This document shows positions 17,901-24,964 of a stretch of DNA of 43,510 bases, piece by piece; the first letter of the stretch is position 1, and every line of letters begins with the position of its first letter. Source of the DNA: CAZPAH01 sp964584495 (GTDB lineage Bacteria; Krumholzibacteriota; Krumholzibacteriia; Krumholzibacteriales; Krumholzibacteriaceae); contig CAZPAH010000006.1 of the NCBI GenBank assembly GCA_964584495.1, positions 1-43,510 of the forward strand, given 5' to 3'. Under the pieces are notes generated by a model. It was not told where the DNA came from, ran no database searches, and was given only the letters and a program-made list of their open reading frames with translations. The position numbers were made by a program, and so were the translations under genes.

Positions 17901-17959
17901 ATATCCTCCTGGACGATCTGAGAAACTGGTCCAGACGTATCTCGAGAATGTCGAAATAA
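14930..17959 (+). CDS. RND efflux permease, second of the tandem pair
   Basis: The 1009-residue pump is a distinct paralogue of its neighbour. It opens with MKITDASLRRPVTTMMIFVC, has the porter signature FFPDLDLPFIFIDIPYPGST and ends in TM10-12 with IGVVVNNGIVLIDHVNQLR. The TM4 relay is AIGMLVDNAVVVTESIHR, again Asp-Asn; TM10 also carries Asn-Asn, so both tandem pumps share the same relay variant. A single adaptor serves two permeases, as in MdtABC, where MdtB and MdtC form a mixed trimer; a heterotrimer here is a reasonable inference, not a demonstrated fact. It follows the first permease after 21 bp and precedes the methyltransferase by 23 bp, so one transcript is likely. Confidence 0.92.
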   Translation: MKITDASLRRPVTTMMIFVCFIVLGIISARLLPMEFFPDLDLPFIFIDIPYPGSTPEEIERQITKPAEEVLATISGIEEMESNSWESGSWIRLNFAWGIDANIKALEAKEKLDGIRHLFPSDLERFYIRKWSSSDMEMLTLRISSNRDLSNSYDMLNRNIKRRIERIDGISKVDLYGVEKKEIRIQLSADRIIEHGIDINRLTRTLARSNFLVTAGKITDSNRRFVVRPTGEFTNTEEIGDIVVGENNIHLRDIADITYAHPKLNYGRHLNRRYAIGLDIFKEAGANLVNTTKTVMAEIEEIKKLPEMEGISIYYMNDQAEGVKESLNEILKAGLIGGCLAVLILYFFLRRWSTTLMVSLAVPLSLLITLTFMYFLGISLNIMSMMGLMLAIGMLVDNAVVVTESIHRHQLLSPGSKDAVSTGVNEVGLAVTAGTLTTAIVFLPNIINPRDEVSIYLKHVAITICIALGVSLLLAQTIVPLLASRMKPPRKREKTTLIDKLIKSYVVALGWTVAHRRATVGIILLILFSIAVPIKLVKMNMFDKPDSRTFRLHYHINGSYTVEKVEQTVDIYENYLFANQEKFEIESIYTYYQNNYAMSTIILKEGEGAKRSVEDIQEDIKKDLPKLAIANPSFDWDSPGGGGESIRIQLTGKSSEQLVKLSHEVAWFLGQIEGFNDVRSQAEAGEKEVQVVVDRKRARQLGFSSQQIANVVSAAMRGINLRRFRDEDGEIEMRLEFQDSDQQSLEQLQNIPLVNDEGMPVKLASLADFRIRSGPSHIFRRNRTTAMTVRANLKGITVSEAKEKIGFVLKNFHFPAGYSWSYGQGFDDEEETLNTMLINLLMALALIYFLMAALFESLIFPSAIWTQILFAVVGVYWFFLITGTEMSLMGLIGILILIGVVVNNGIVLIDHVNQLRAKGIPRDRAIIEAGRDRMRPILMTAGTTVLSLVPLCIVGTELGGDGPPYFPMARAIVGGLTFSTIITLLVLPTIYILLDDLRNWSRRISRMSK

Positions 17960-17982
17960 GCAGCCTTGGTAGTAAGGTGATC

Positions 17983-18999
17983 ATGAATCCGTTCGAACGG
18001 ACAGAAGCGGCCGTAGTAGATCTCGGCGGGAAACGACGCGTCACGATAGACGGGCCGCATCTGGATATGGGCAGGCTCATACCCTGCGGCGAGACATTCG
18101 AAACATCCCTCAGCGCGGAACTTATCGAATCGATTATCGGTGTTCACCGCGCCTCTAACCTAAAGGATGAAATCAGCAGGACGCAGGTCTACGAATACAT
18201 TACCGGCCCGATCGACGAGGCCGTAAGCCCGATAGTAAGCCTCCGGGGGAAACGCGTTCTCGATTTCGGGTCGGGGGGAGGGGCATCGGCCGTGGCCCTT
18301 TGCAGGATCGGGGCGGACGAGGTCGAGTGCGTCGAGATCAACGAGGCTCTTGTCCGGATAACGCGGCTTCGCGCGAGGGACTTGGGATTCGGCGGGAATA
18401 TCAGGGCTCGCTTGGTGGAGGATACCCGAAACCTCCCCTTCGCAGATAACAGCTTCTATGTCATAGTCTGCAACGCGGTGATAGAGCATATTCACCCTGC
18501 GCTTCGTCGCTCCCACCTCGAGGAGCTCTGGAGGGTCCTGAAGCCGGGCGGGTATATATTCATCATGGAAACTCCGAACCGGCTGTGGCCCAAGGAGGGC
18601 CACACAACGGGTCTTCCGCTGGTGCCTTACATGCCCCTGCGGATGGCGCGCCGCTACGCTATCCTCTTCTCCAGGAACGTAAGCTCCCGCGACAGTGTCG
18701 ATGATCTTATAACGAGGGGCATACGGGGCTCGACATACCGGGAAATCCACCGGGCATTTAAGGGAAGCGAATATATACCGAATGACGACCTGAGAAGATA
18801 CTTTACATCCTCTACAACCGGACAGTCGGAGAGAAAAAAGAGGCTGAAGAAAGGGGCGATGGCCCTCTTCAGAATCCTGGACGCCACGATCTGCAGGCTC
18901 TTTTCGATTCCCGTCGCCTCTCTGCTCCCATCTCTCTCCCTATGCTTCAAAAAAGGGTCCGCCGGCAAAAATAATCCACACGATCAAGCTAATTTATAA
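17983..18999 (+). CDS. Class I SAM-dependent methyltransferase
   Basis: The 338-residue protein carries the SAM-binding motif I VLDFGSGGGASAVALCRIGA (about residues 92-111) and the acidic motif VECVEINEALV. The motif NLPFADNSFYVIVCNAVIEH and the post-motif LWRVLKPGGYIFIMETPNR are typical of Methyltransf_11/25 proteins. The first 85 residues and the last 100 do not match a family I know; the C-terminal part has a hydrophobic stretch (CRLFSIPVASLLPSLSLCF) and a basic tail, suggesting contact with the membrane or a lipid-linked substrate. ATG 17983 is preferred over GTG 17977 because TAAGG lies at proper distance before it. It follows the RND genes closely, but whether it serves the same process is unknown. 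Confidence 0.82.
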   Translation: MNPFERTEAAVVDLGGKRRVTIDGPHLDMGRLIPCGETFETSLSAELIESIIGVHRASNLKDEISRTQVYEYITGPIDEAVSPIVSLRGKRVLDFGSGGGASAVALCRIGADEVECVEINEALVRITRLRARDLGFGGNIRARLVEDTRNLPFADNSFYVIVCNAVIEHIHPALRRSHLEELWRVLKPGGYIFIMETPNRLWPKEGHTTGLPLVPYMPLRMARRYAILFSRNVSSRDSVDDLITRGIRGSTYREIHRAFKGSEYIPNDDLRRYFTSSTTGQSERKKRLKKGAMALFRILDATICRLFSIPVASLLPSLSLCFKKGSAGKNNPHDQANL

Positions 19000-19016
19000 A
19001 CATTATTATTGACTAA

Positions 19017-19044
19017 TTGATAAAAATTGTAGTAATATTATACT
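19017..19044 (+). promoter_or_regulatory. Putative sigma-70 promoter of the 240-residue secreted protein
   Basis: TTGATA (19017-19022) and TATACT (19039-19044) are separated by 16 bp. An alternative pair is TTGACT (19009-19014) with TAATAT (19033-19038), separated by 18 bp. The whole patch is strongly AT-rich compared with its surroundings and lies about 50 bp before the ATG. Confidence 0.6.
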
Positions 19045-19096
19045 TCGACTAAGGTTACGGGTTTGTTTGGTCTTTCAACTACTCAAAGGAGGGCAC

Positions 19097-19819
19097 ATGA
19101 AACAGTGCATTTCGATTCTTCTCGCGTCTCTTCTGCTGCTTCCGGCCGGAGCATCCTTTGCCGGAGCTCCGCTGACCGGCGATTACCAGTCCGTCGATCT
19201 CGGCGGTTCCGTCTATACGGGACGCTACACGGAGGGCTGGGACTCCGGGGGGGACCCCACCACGGCGGGAACCGTTCTCAACGCCCAATCCTGGACCGGC
19301 ACATTGCTCGGCACCCAGTGGCATTACTGGTGCGGCACCGAGGTGTCGGACGGCGTTCTGCTGATAAACAATGTCAATCCGACCACGGGAAACGGCAACC
19401 GCACGTACCAGAAGACGTTCGTGGGCGGATACATATGGCTCAGCGGAACGGGCCCCTGGGCGAACGGCGATCCGGATTACTACGGGGTGATCGATTCCTA
19501 CACGGAGTTCGAGACGATATCGTACACGAACTGGGTTCCCATCGCTGCCGTCACCAACGTGCAGGCGATTGCGCACTTCGATGATTACCCGGAGCAGTGC
19601 ATGACCTTCTACATAGGCAACGGCTCGAGGACCGCCTCTACCGAAGTCGGCGACCCCGTCCCCCCCGACTATCCGGATCTTCTCGATACAGACTGCAATT
19701 CGACCCGGACCGAGGGCGCATTCTGGGATTTCTACAGCGTGACACTCTCGATCTACGGATGCCAGATTTCGACCGAGCCGAGCACCTGGGGTCAGATAAA
19801 GTCGATCCATTCCGAATAA
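19097..19819 (+). CDS. Secreted protein of unknown function
   Basis: The predicted protein has 240 residues, starting at ATG 19097 behind a near-perfect AAAGGAGGGCAC; an in-frame start ten codons earlier lacks such a site. It has a classical signal peptide (MKQCISILLASLLLLPAGASFA, cleavage likely after AGASFA). The mature part is rich in Gly, Thr, Trp, Tyr and Asp and has four cysteines (in YWCGTE, EQCMTF, DTDCNS and YGCQIS), enough for two disulfides; this fits an extracytoplasmic beta-rich fold. I do not recognise the family. It stands alone, with its own strong promoter and a bidirectional terminator, which suggests a well-expressed single gene. No sortase, PEP-CTERM or Por signal is seen at the C-terminus. 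Confidence 0.8.
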   Translation: MKQCISILLASLLLLPAGASFAGAPLTGDYQSVDLGGSVYTGRYTEGWDSGGDPTTAGTVLNAQSWTGTLLGTQWHYWCGTEVSDGVLLINNVNPTTGNGNRTYQKTFVGGYIWLSGTGPWANGDPDYYGVIDSYTEFETISYTNWVPIAAVTNVQAIAHFDDYPEQCMTFYIGNGSRTASTEVGDPVPPDYPDLLDTDCNSTRTEGAFWDFYSVTLSIYGCQISTEPSTWGQIKSIHSE

Positions 19820-19839
19820 CCATCTAGGCATCTAGAACA

Positions 19840-19872
19840 AAAAGAAGCCCGGCTCAACGTCGGGCTTCTTTT
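19840..19872. terminator. Bidirectional terminator between secreted-protein gene and phoU
   Basis: The stem AAAAGAAGCCCG (19840-19851) and CGGGCTTCTTTT (19861-19872) has a 9-nt loop. On the plus strand the T-run continues as ATTT; on the minus strand the 3' side is TTCTTTTTGTT. It lies between the plus-strand gene ending at 19819 and phoU ending at 19912 and can end both transcripts. Confidence 0.9.
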
Positions 19873-19911
19873 ATTTCTAACAATCATTCGCAAGGAATCA
19901 TGCGGCTTGGG

Positions 19912-20577
19912 CTACATGTACTTCTCCGCCTTGTGACGGACGATATCGCCCTCGATCATGTAGATGACATCCTCGGCGATATTTGTCGCCAGGTCCGCGA
20001 CCCTCTCGAGATGCCTCGAAACGGAAAGCAGGTGGATCAGGCTCTCCATCCTGGCCGGATAGCTCTTGATCCCTTCCTGTATCGTTACATACATCTCGCG
20101 GTTGATCGCATCTACTGCGTCATCCATCCCACACACCTTGTGCGCGAGTGTGGAGTCTTCCGAGATCAGCGAATCGAGGCTCTTCTTCAGCATATCCCTC
20201 GAGATGTCGGCCATCTTCTTGAAATCCAGGGGAATATCTATCCTCTCCCTGCTCGAGAGAAAGGCCGCCCTCTCGGCTATATTGACGGCCAGGTCGCCGA
20301 CCCTCTCGAGATCGTTGTTGATCTTCAGGATGGCTATGATCAGGCGAAGATCTATCGCCACGGGCTGGTGGAGGGCCAGAACCTTGAGGCAATTCTCCTC
20401 TATCTCGACCTCCATCTGGTCGATTTCCGCATCCTCCTCCATAACCTGCCCGGCGAGAGCATTGTCCCGGTCCTCGAGCGATTTCACCGCCTTGTACAGT
20501 ATCTCCTCGACCGCTGCTCCGAGCGCGAGTATCTCCTTCTTCAAAGTCGATATTTCCCTGCGAATATGCCTCGACAC
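19912..20577 (-). CDS. phoU: Phosphate-specific transport system accessory protein PhoU
   Basis: The 221-residue all-helical protein has the two symmetrical PhoU repeats, each with its metal-binding core: NNDLERVGDLAVNIAE in the first half and SRHLERVADLATNIAEDV in the second. PhoU is a cytoplasmic negative regulator that links the Pst transporter to the PhoR kinase and limits phosphate uptake. The start codon is GTG at 20577, placed 7 nt after AAAGGAG; the N-terminus MSRHIRREISTLKKEILAL matches the family. It is the last gene of the pst cluster, 12 bp after pstB, followed by a strong terminator. Confidence 0.96.
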   Translation of the reverse strand: MSRHIRREISTLKKEILALGAAVEEILYKAVKSLEDRDNALAGQVMEEDAEIDQMEVEIEENCLKVLALHQPVAIDLRLIIAILKINNDLERVGDLAVNIAERAAFLSSRERIDIPLDFKKMADISRDMLKKSLDSLISEDSTLAHKVCGMDDAVDAINREMYVTIQEGIKSYPARMESLIHLLSVSRHLERVADLATNIAEDVIYMIEGDIVRHKAEKYM

Positions 20578-20589
20578 CTTTCTACTCCT

Positions 20590-21465
20590 TTAGCCGAATC
20601 TGCCCGTCAAATAATCCTCCGTCTGCTTTTCCCCCGGATTGGTGAATATCTGCTCCGTCTCTCCGTACTCTATCAGAAACCCTTCATAGAAGAAAGCGGT
20701 CAGATCGGAGATGCGCGCCGCCTGCTGCATGTTGTGCGTGACAATCACGATCGTGTACTCGCCCCGAAGCTCCGATATCAGATCCTCTATCCGCGACGTG
20801 GAGCGGGGATCGAGGGCCGAGGCCGGCTCGTCCATCAGCAGCACCTTGGGATTCACCGCGATCGCCCTGGCGATGCAGAGCCTCTGCTGCTGTCCTCCCG
20901 AGAGGCCGAGGGCGTTGTCACCGAGCCTGTCCCTAACTTCCGTCCAGAGCGCCGCATGCTTGAGGCTCCTTTCGACGATCTCTCCGAGCTTTCTCCTGTC
21001 GGTTATTCCGTGGATCTTCGGCCCGTAGGCGATATTGTCGAATATGCTCTTCGGGAAGGGATTCGGCTTCTGGAAGACCATGCCGACCATCTTCCTAAGG
21101 GACACAACATCAACCTGCGGCGCATAGAGGTTCTGCCCGTCGAGGGTCAACTCGCCTTCAACGCGGCAGCCTGGGATCAGATCGTTCATCCTGTTGATCC
21201 CCCTTAGAAATGTGCTCTTGCCGCAGCCGCTGGGTCCTATGATCGCCGTGACCAGCCCCTCTGGTATTTCGAACGAAACGTCGCTTACGGCCGCCTTCTT
21301 GCCGTAATAGATATAGAAATCCCTCGTCCCTATCAACGGCCGTCTTTCCCTTTTCTCGTCCGCCCGGAATACCATATTCCTGGAACGTTCTCTGAAAGGC
21401 CTGTCCATTGCTTCCGGCTTAGTCAACTCTTCCTCCCGATTTTCTTTCGGCGTAAGAGCATGCAT
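20590..21465 (-). CDS. pstB: Phosphate ABC transporter ATP-binding protein PstB
   Basis: The 291-residue ATPase drives the PstCA channel. The Walker A motif GPSGCGKST lies near residues 77-85; the Q-loop MVFQKPNPFPKSIFDNIAYG is specific to PstB. The signature LSGGQQQRLCIARA and Walker B VLLMDEPASALDP follow, and the H-loop is VIVTHNMQQAARISD. The core is preceded by an extra 40-45 charged residues; most PstB proteins start close to the equivalent of residue 45. Internal Met20 or Met31 could be the true start, but the ATG at 21465 lies only 7 nt after the pstA stop, which favours translational coupling. Product and neighbours make the assignment secure. Confidence 0.96.
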   Translation of the reverse strand: MHALTPKENREEELTKPEAMDRPFRERSRNMVFRADEKRERRPLIGTRDFYIYYGKKAAVSDVSFEIPEGLVTAIIGPSGCGKSTFLRGINRMNDLIPGCRVEGELTLDGQNLYAPQVDVVSLRKMVGMVFQKPNPFPKSIFDNIAYGPKIHGITDRRKLGEIVERSLKHAALWTEVRDRLGDNALGLSGGQQQRLCIARAIAVNPKVLLMDEPASALDPRSTSRIEDLISELRGEYTIVIVTHNMQQAARISDLTAFFYEGFLIEYGETEQIFTNPGEKQTEDYLTGRFG

Positions 21466-21472
21466 GAGGATA

Positions 21473-22819
21473 TCACCCTCTCAATTTCTTTGATATACGG
21501 GCCCTTACCATTATCGCAGTCAGGTTTAGCAGAAGGACCATTGCGACCAATGTAAACACCATTCCATACTGGACATGACGGATCTCATCCACCGCCTCGT
21601 GCTCAGTTGCAAGATTGTAGATATTCCATGAGAGCGCCGGTGAAGGCTGGCTGATCGTCTGCCACAAGGCAAGCGGCCTACCGACGCTTACGGCGGCGGT
21701 AAATATTATCGGCGCAGTTTCTCCGGCCGCCCTTCCGAGGCTTATTATTATGCTTGTCAATATTCCCGGAAGCGCCGCCGGAATAATGACCATGACTATC
21801 GTGTACCACTTCCCCGCCCCCAGGCTCATCGAGGCTTCCTTGTATGTCCGAGGAACGGCCAGGATAGCTTCCTCGGACGCGCGAATAATCGTTGGAAGCA
21901 CCAGAAGGGCCAGGGTAAGGGACCCGGCCAGGACACTCTTTCCGTTGCTTACCTTGATAGTGTTTATGAAGAACGCCAGGCCGAAGAGTCCGAAGACGAT
22001 GCTCGGCACGCCGGCGAGCGAGCTGATGCACGTCCTCAGGAGGCTCACGAACCTTCCCCTGCCCGCGTACTCGGCGAGGTAGACCGCCGTGACTATCCCC
22101 AGCGGAACGGCGAACAGCATCGCTCCGAGAGCGAGATAGAGCGTTCCCAGGACCTCTGGCCAGATGCCCCCGAAGAAATGGGCATCGAAAGATCCATCAA
22201 AGAGAAAGCGCCAGTAGAAGGTCAGCGAGGGAAGCATCATCCTCTCGATGTTATTCTCGAGATACCCGAAGAGCGGCTCGAGCGAGGTCGATTCGAAAAG
22301 AGCGGCCCTCGGCTTCTCCACCTTTACGCCCATCCGGTCCGGATCGGAGAAATCGTATTCATCGATATAGAGTATCCTGTGAAGCTCCACACGGGCCCTG
22401 TCCCATCGCGTCTGGCCATACTGGTCTCGCAGAAGGACATGCTTCTTCTCGCCGGGAAGAGGTCCGAGAAGCTCGGATATCATGCCTCGAAGCTCTGAGA
22501 ACTCGCGCCCGTACCTTCTCCTGAAATCGGGGCCACCCTCCTCCAGCTCCTTTGTAAAATGCTCGATCATATCGTAGACCGGTTTCCTGACCGCTTCGGT
22601 TCCCGTTATCTCGATTTCGACCTCGGCCCGGTTTCCGCGGCCGAAGAGGGCGAGGTTGAGCTTCCTGTTCTCCACTGTCTCCCTGAAGATGAACGCGCGC
22701 GCTCCGCGCCATACGATCGGCTGCAGAAGGATCAGGAGAGAAGCGGCCATGAGGACCACGGCGAAGATCCCTATAGCCGTAAATGATCTATCGAGCATCT
22801 TGCGTGTCTTCAGTTCCAT
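21473..22819 (-). CDS. pstA: Phosphate ABC transporter permease PstA, long form
   Basis: The protein has about 448 residues, well above the usual 280-300. After a first membrane segment (about 12-35) there is a hydrophilic, probably periplasmic region of about 160 residues rich in Glu and Arg. The standard permease core follows: LGTLYLALGAMLFAVPLGIV, the SSLAGVPSIVFGLFGLAFF segment and the coupling motif EASMSLGAGKWYTIVMVIIP, ending in a further membrane helix. Long PstA forms with an N-terminal insertion are known (DUF3333 type in alphaproteobacteria); whether this insert is homologous is not decided. ATG 22819 is used because it lies 5 nt after the pstC stop and starts where the hydrophilic leader ends; an upstream in-frame start would overlap pstC by 79 bp. 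Confidence 0.92.
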   Translation of the reverse strand: MELKTRKMLDRSFTAIGIFAVVLMAASLLILLQPIVWRGARAFIFRETVENRKLNLALFGRGNRAEVEIEITGTEAVRKPVYDMIEHFTKELEEGGPDFRRRYGREFSELRGMISELLGPLPGEKKHVLLRDQYGQTRWDRARVELHRILYIDEYDFSDPDRMGVKVEKPRAALFESTSLEPLFGYLENNIERMMLPSLTFYWRFLFDGSFDAHFFGGIWPEVLGTLYLALGAMLFAVPLGIVTAVYLAEYAGRGRFVSLLRTCISSLAGVPSIVFGLFGLAFFINTIKVSNGKSVLAGSLTLALLVLPTIIRASEEAILAVPRTYKEASMSLGAGKWYTIVMVIIPAALPGILTSIIISLGRAAGETAPIIFTAAVSVGRPLALWQTISQPSPALSWNIYNLATEHEAVDEIRHVQYGMVFTLVAMVLLLNLTAIMVRARISKKLRG

Positions 22820-22824
22820 TATTC

Positions 22825-23985
22825 TCAGCCCAGCCTCTTCCTCGATCTCCTCAGGATCATCTCGCTGACGAGGTTGGAAACGAACGCGAAAACAAGAAGG
22901 CACAGCGCCATCGCGAATAGCACGTGATACCTCGCCGAACCCGTGACATGATCCGCTTCGCCCATGTCTCCGGCTATCGTCGCGGTGAGCGTCCTTATCG
23001 GCTCGAGGTAGTTGAATATCGGGTGTGGGATTCTGGCGGCGTTGCCCGAGGCCATCCAGACTACCATCGTCTCGCCGACGGCCCTCATGACGCCCAGTAT
23101 GACAGCCGCCAATATCCCGCTCTTCGCGGCCGGTATCACTACACGCAGAAGGGTCTCCGCCCGCGTGGCTCCGAGGGCGTAGCTTCCCTCGCGGAGTACC
23201 CTTCCAACCGCGTTCAACGCGTCTTCGGAGACGCTTACTACCGTGGGCAGCGCCATTATTCCCAGAATCACCGAGGCGTTGAGCGCGTTGGTTCCGCTTA
23301 CGATTTGCAGTCCGCCGAGGAACGCGCTCAATCGCACAAGCCCGAGGACAATTATCACCGACATCAAGGCGGCCGACACAGCCTTCGCGACCCCTCTGGA
23401 CCCTTCGCGGAATTTCGCACCTATCAGATCGCTGGCCGCCGCCACTCCGATCAGAGAAACAGGTACGAGAACGATCATCGATCCGACCGTAAGAAGCCCT
23501 CCCCCCTTTTCCTGGAGAAGGGGCGCGAAAACGACGAGCGCGAAGAATCCGTATACGACCGAGGGAACCGCCGCCAGCATCTCGATCACGGGCTTCACAA
23601 CCTGCCTTATCGAGAAAGGCAGTATATCGCTGAGGCAGAGGGCCGCCAGCACACCCATCGGCACCGCCACGACGGCCGCCCCGACGGTCACGAGCGCGCT
23701 TCCGACGAAAATCGCCAGCGCCCCGAACTCGGGCTCTTCCCTCGAGGGGTACCAGCGTGTACTTGTGAGGAACTCCCGGACCCCCTCGAGGCGGAAGAAC
23801 GGCACGGCGTCCCTGATTATGAAGTAGAAGATGAAGAGAAGCGCTATCAAGGAGCTCGACGCTATCACTACCAGGGCCGTCTTGCCGGCAAGGACACCAA
23901 TGCGCCTATGCCGCCTGGTGCCCCTGCTCATGAGGAGCCGGCTGCTCAAATTCGAATCGGTGTGTTCGATAACTGCGTCATTCAT
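22825..23985 (-). CDS. pstC: Phosphate ABC transporter permease PstC
   Basis: The 386-residue inner-membrane protein has six or more hydrophobic segments. Family motifs are FLTSTRWYP with PEFGALAIFVGSALVT, then VKPVIEMLAAVPSVVYGFFA and LPTVVSVSEDALNAV. The ABC coupling helix region is EGSYALGATRAETLLRVVIP, with AVILGVMRAVGETMVVWMAS after it. It forms the translocation channel together with PstA. A hydrophilic N-terminal stretch of about 30 residues precedes TM1. The gene lies 39 bp after pstS and is followed by pstA after only 5 nt. Confidence 0.96.
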   Translation of the reverse strand: MNDAVIEHTDSNLSSRLLMSRGTRRHRRIGVLAGKTALVVIASSSLIALLFIFYFIIRDAVPFFRLEGVREFLTSTRWYPSREEPEFGALAIFVGSALVTVGAAVVAVPMGVLAALCLSDILPFSIRQVVKPVIEMLAAVPSVVYGFFALVVFAPLLQEKGGGLLTVGSMIVLVPVSLIGVAAASDLIGAKFREGSRGVAKAVSAALMSVIIVLGLVRLSAFLGGLQIVSGTNALNASVILGIMALPTVVSVSEDALNAVGRVLREGSYALGATRAETLLRVVIPAAKSGILAAVILGVMRAVGETMVVWMASGNAARIPHPIFNYLEPIRTLTATIAGDMGEADHVTGSARYHVLFAMALCLLVFAFVSNLVSEMILRRSRKRLG

Positions 23986-24024
23986 GACAACCGGTTCCCT
24001 TCATCGCTATCTATCCGGTTCCTT

Positions 24025-24864
24025 CTAGTACTTGGTAACCGGGATAAAACCGATCTCCTCGACTATCTCCTGGCCCTTCGGGGACAGGTAGAGGGTTATA
24101 AAGCGGTAAAGATTCGTTCCGAGCTTCGGATACCCGTCAGTGAACATGAACAGCGGTCTCGCGATAGGATAGATTCCCGAGGAGATCGTGTTCTTATCCG
24201 GGGTGATCCCGTCGACATCGAGGGCCTTTACCGTGCGGTCCACGAAACCCAGCCCCACATAGCCGACCGCGGCGGGCGTGCTCTGAACCCTCTGGCGAAT
24301 GGCGCCGTTGCTGCCGACATACTCTGCCTTCTCGTTTATCTTCTCTTTATTCATCACGAGATTCTCGAAGGTCTCGTATGTTCCGCTGTTTGTGTCGCGG
24401 CTGATCATCACGATCTCGACATTGGGGCCACCGAGGGCCTTCCAGTTCGTGATCTTTCCCATGTAGATGTCGCGGATCTGCGCCACGGTAAGTCCCTTGA
24501 CCGGGTTGCTCGGATGCACTATCAGAACGATGCCGTCGATGGCGACTACGTGTGCCACCGGCGTGCGGCCCTTCTCCACCGCCGCGGTGAATTCCTTGTC
24601 CTTCATAAACCTGGACATGTCGGCAATATCGCACATGCCGTTGACCAGGCTCTTTGCGCCGTTACCGCTTCCAGACTCGCTGACCGTGATGTTGACATCC
24701 TTGTTCTTTGACATGTAGTACTCGGCGAACGCCTTGGCGATCGGGCCTACAGTGGTGGAACCGTCGATTATGATCTTCTCCTCGGCGTGTGCCGGAGTGG
24801 TAGCGGCGATCGAAGCCGCAAGAACAAAAGCCGTTATTATCGCTATGAGTTTCAAGCTTTTCAT
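24025..24864 (-). CDS. pstS: Periplasmic phosphate-binding protein PstS
   Basis: The 279-residue protein has a Sec signal peptide (MKSLKLIAIITAFVLAASIAATTPAHA) and a mature part starting EEKIIIDGSTTVGPIAKAFA. The binding-site segments of phosphate-binding proteins are visible: DGSTTVGP, ESGSGNGAKSLVNGMCDIAD, VKGLTVAQIRDIYMGKITNW, SRDTNSGTYETFENLVM and AAVGYVGLGFVD. It delivers phosphate to PstCA. The ATG at 24864 follows GGGAGGTTAAG. A set of four 11-bp-spaced PhoB-type hexamers and a -10-like TAGATT lie directly upstream, so it is likely the first gene of a pstSCAB-phoU transcript induced by phosphate starvation. Confidence 0.97.
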   Translation of the reverse strand: MKSLKLIAIITAFVLAASIAATTPAHAEEKIIIDGSTTVGPIAKAFAEYYMSKNKDVNITVSESGSGNGAKSLVNGMCDIADMSRFMKDKEFTAAVEKGRTPVAHVVAIDGIVLIVHPSNPVKGLTVAQIRDIYMGKITNWKALGGPNVEIVMISRDTNSGTYETFENLVMNKEKINEKAEYVGSNGAIRQRVQSTPAAVGYVGLGFVDRTVKALDVDGITPDKNTISSGIYPIARPLFMFTDGYPKLGTNLYRFITLYLSPKGQEIVEEIGFIPVTKY

Positions 24865-24891
24865 CTTAACCTCCCGTGTCTTATTGTTGGA

Positions 24892-24945
24892 AATCTACAG
24901 CTCCTTTGTCAGGTCTTTGTTAAAGAATTGTTAGATTCCCGTTAA
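24892..24945 (-). promoter_or_regulatory. Pho box array and -10 of the pstS promoter
   Basis: On the minus strand four hexamers follow one another: TTAACG (24940-24945), CTAACA (24929-24934), TTAACA (24918-24923) and CTGACA (24907-24912). Each start is exactly 11 bp from the next. Nine bp after the last comes TAGATT (24892-24897), a -10-like box. Direct repeats with 11-bp period are the known layout of PhoB and PhoP boxes, where they replace the -35. The array ends about 43 bp before the pstS ATG. Confidence 0.88.
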
Positions 24946-24964
24946 GGCTAATCTGCATTGAGCG

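Noticed and set aside
22924..24711. 595-codon plus-strand frame opposite pstC and pstS
   Set aside because: Antisense shadow of two certain genes; no start signal and no family resemblance.
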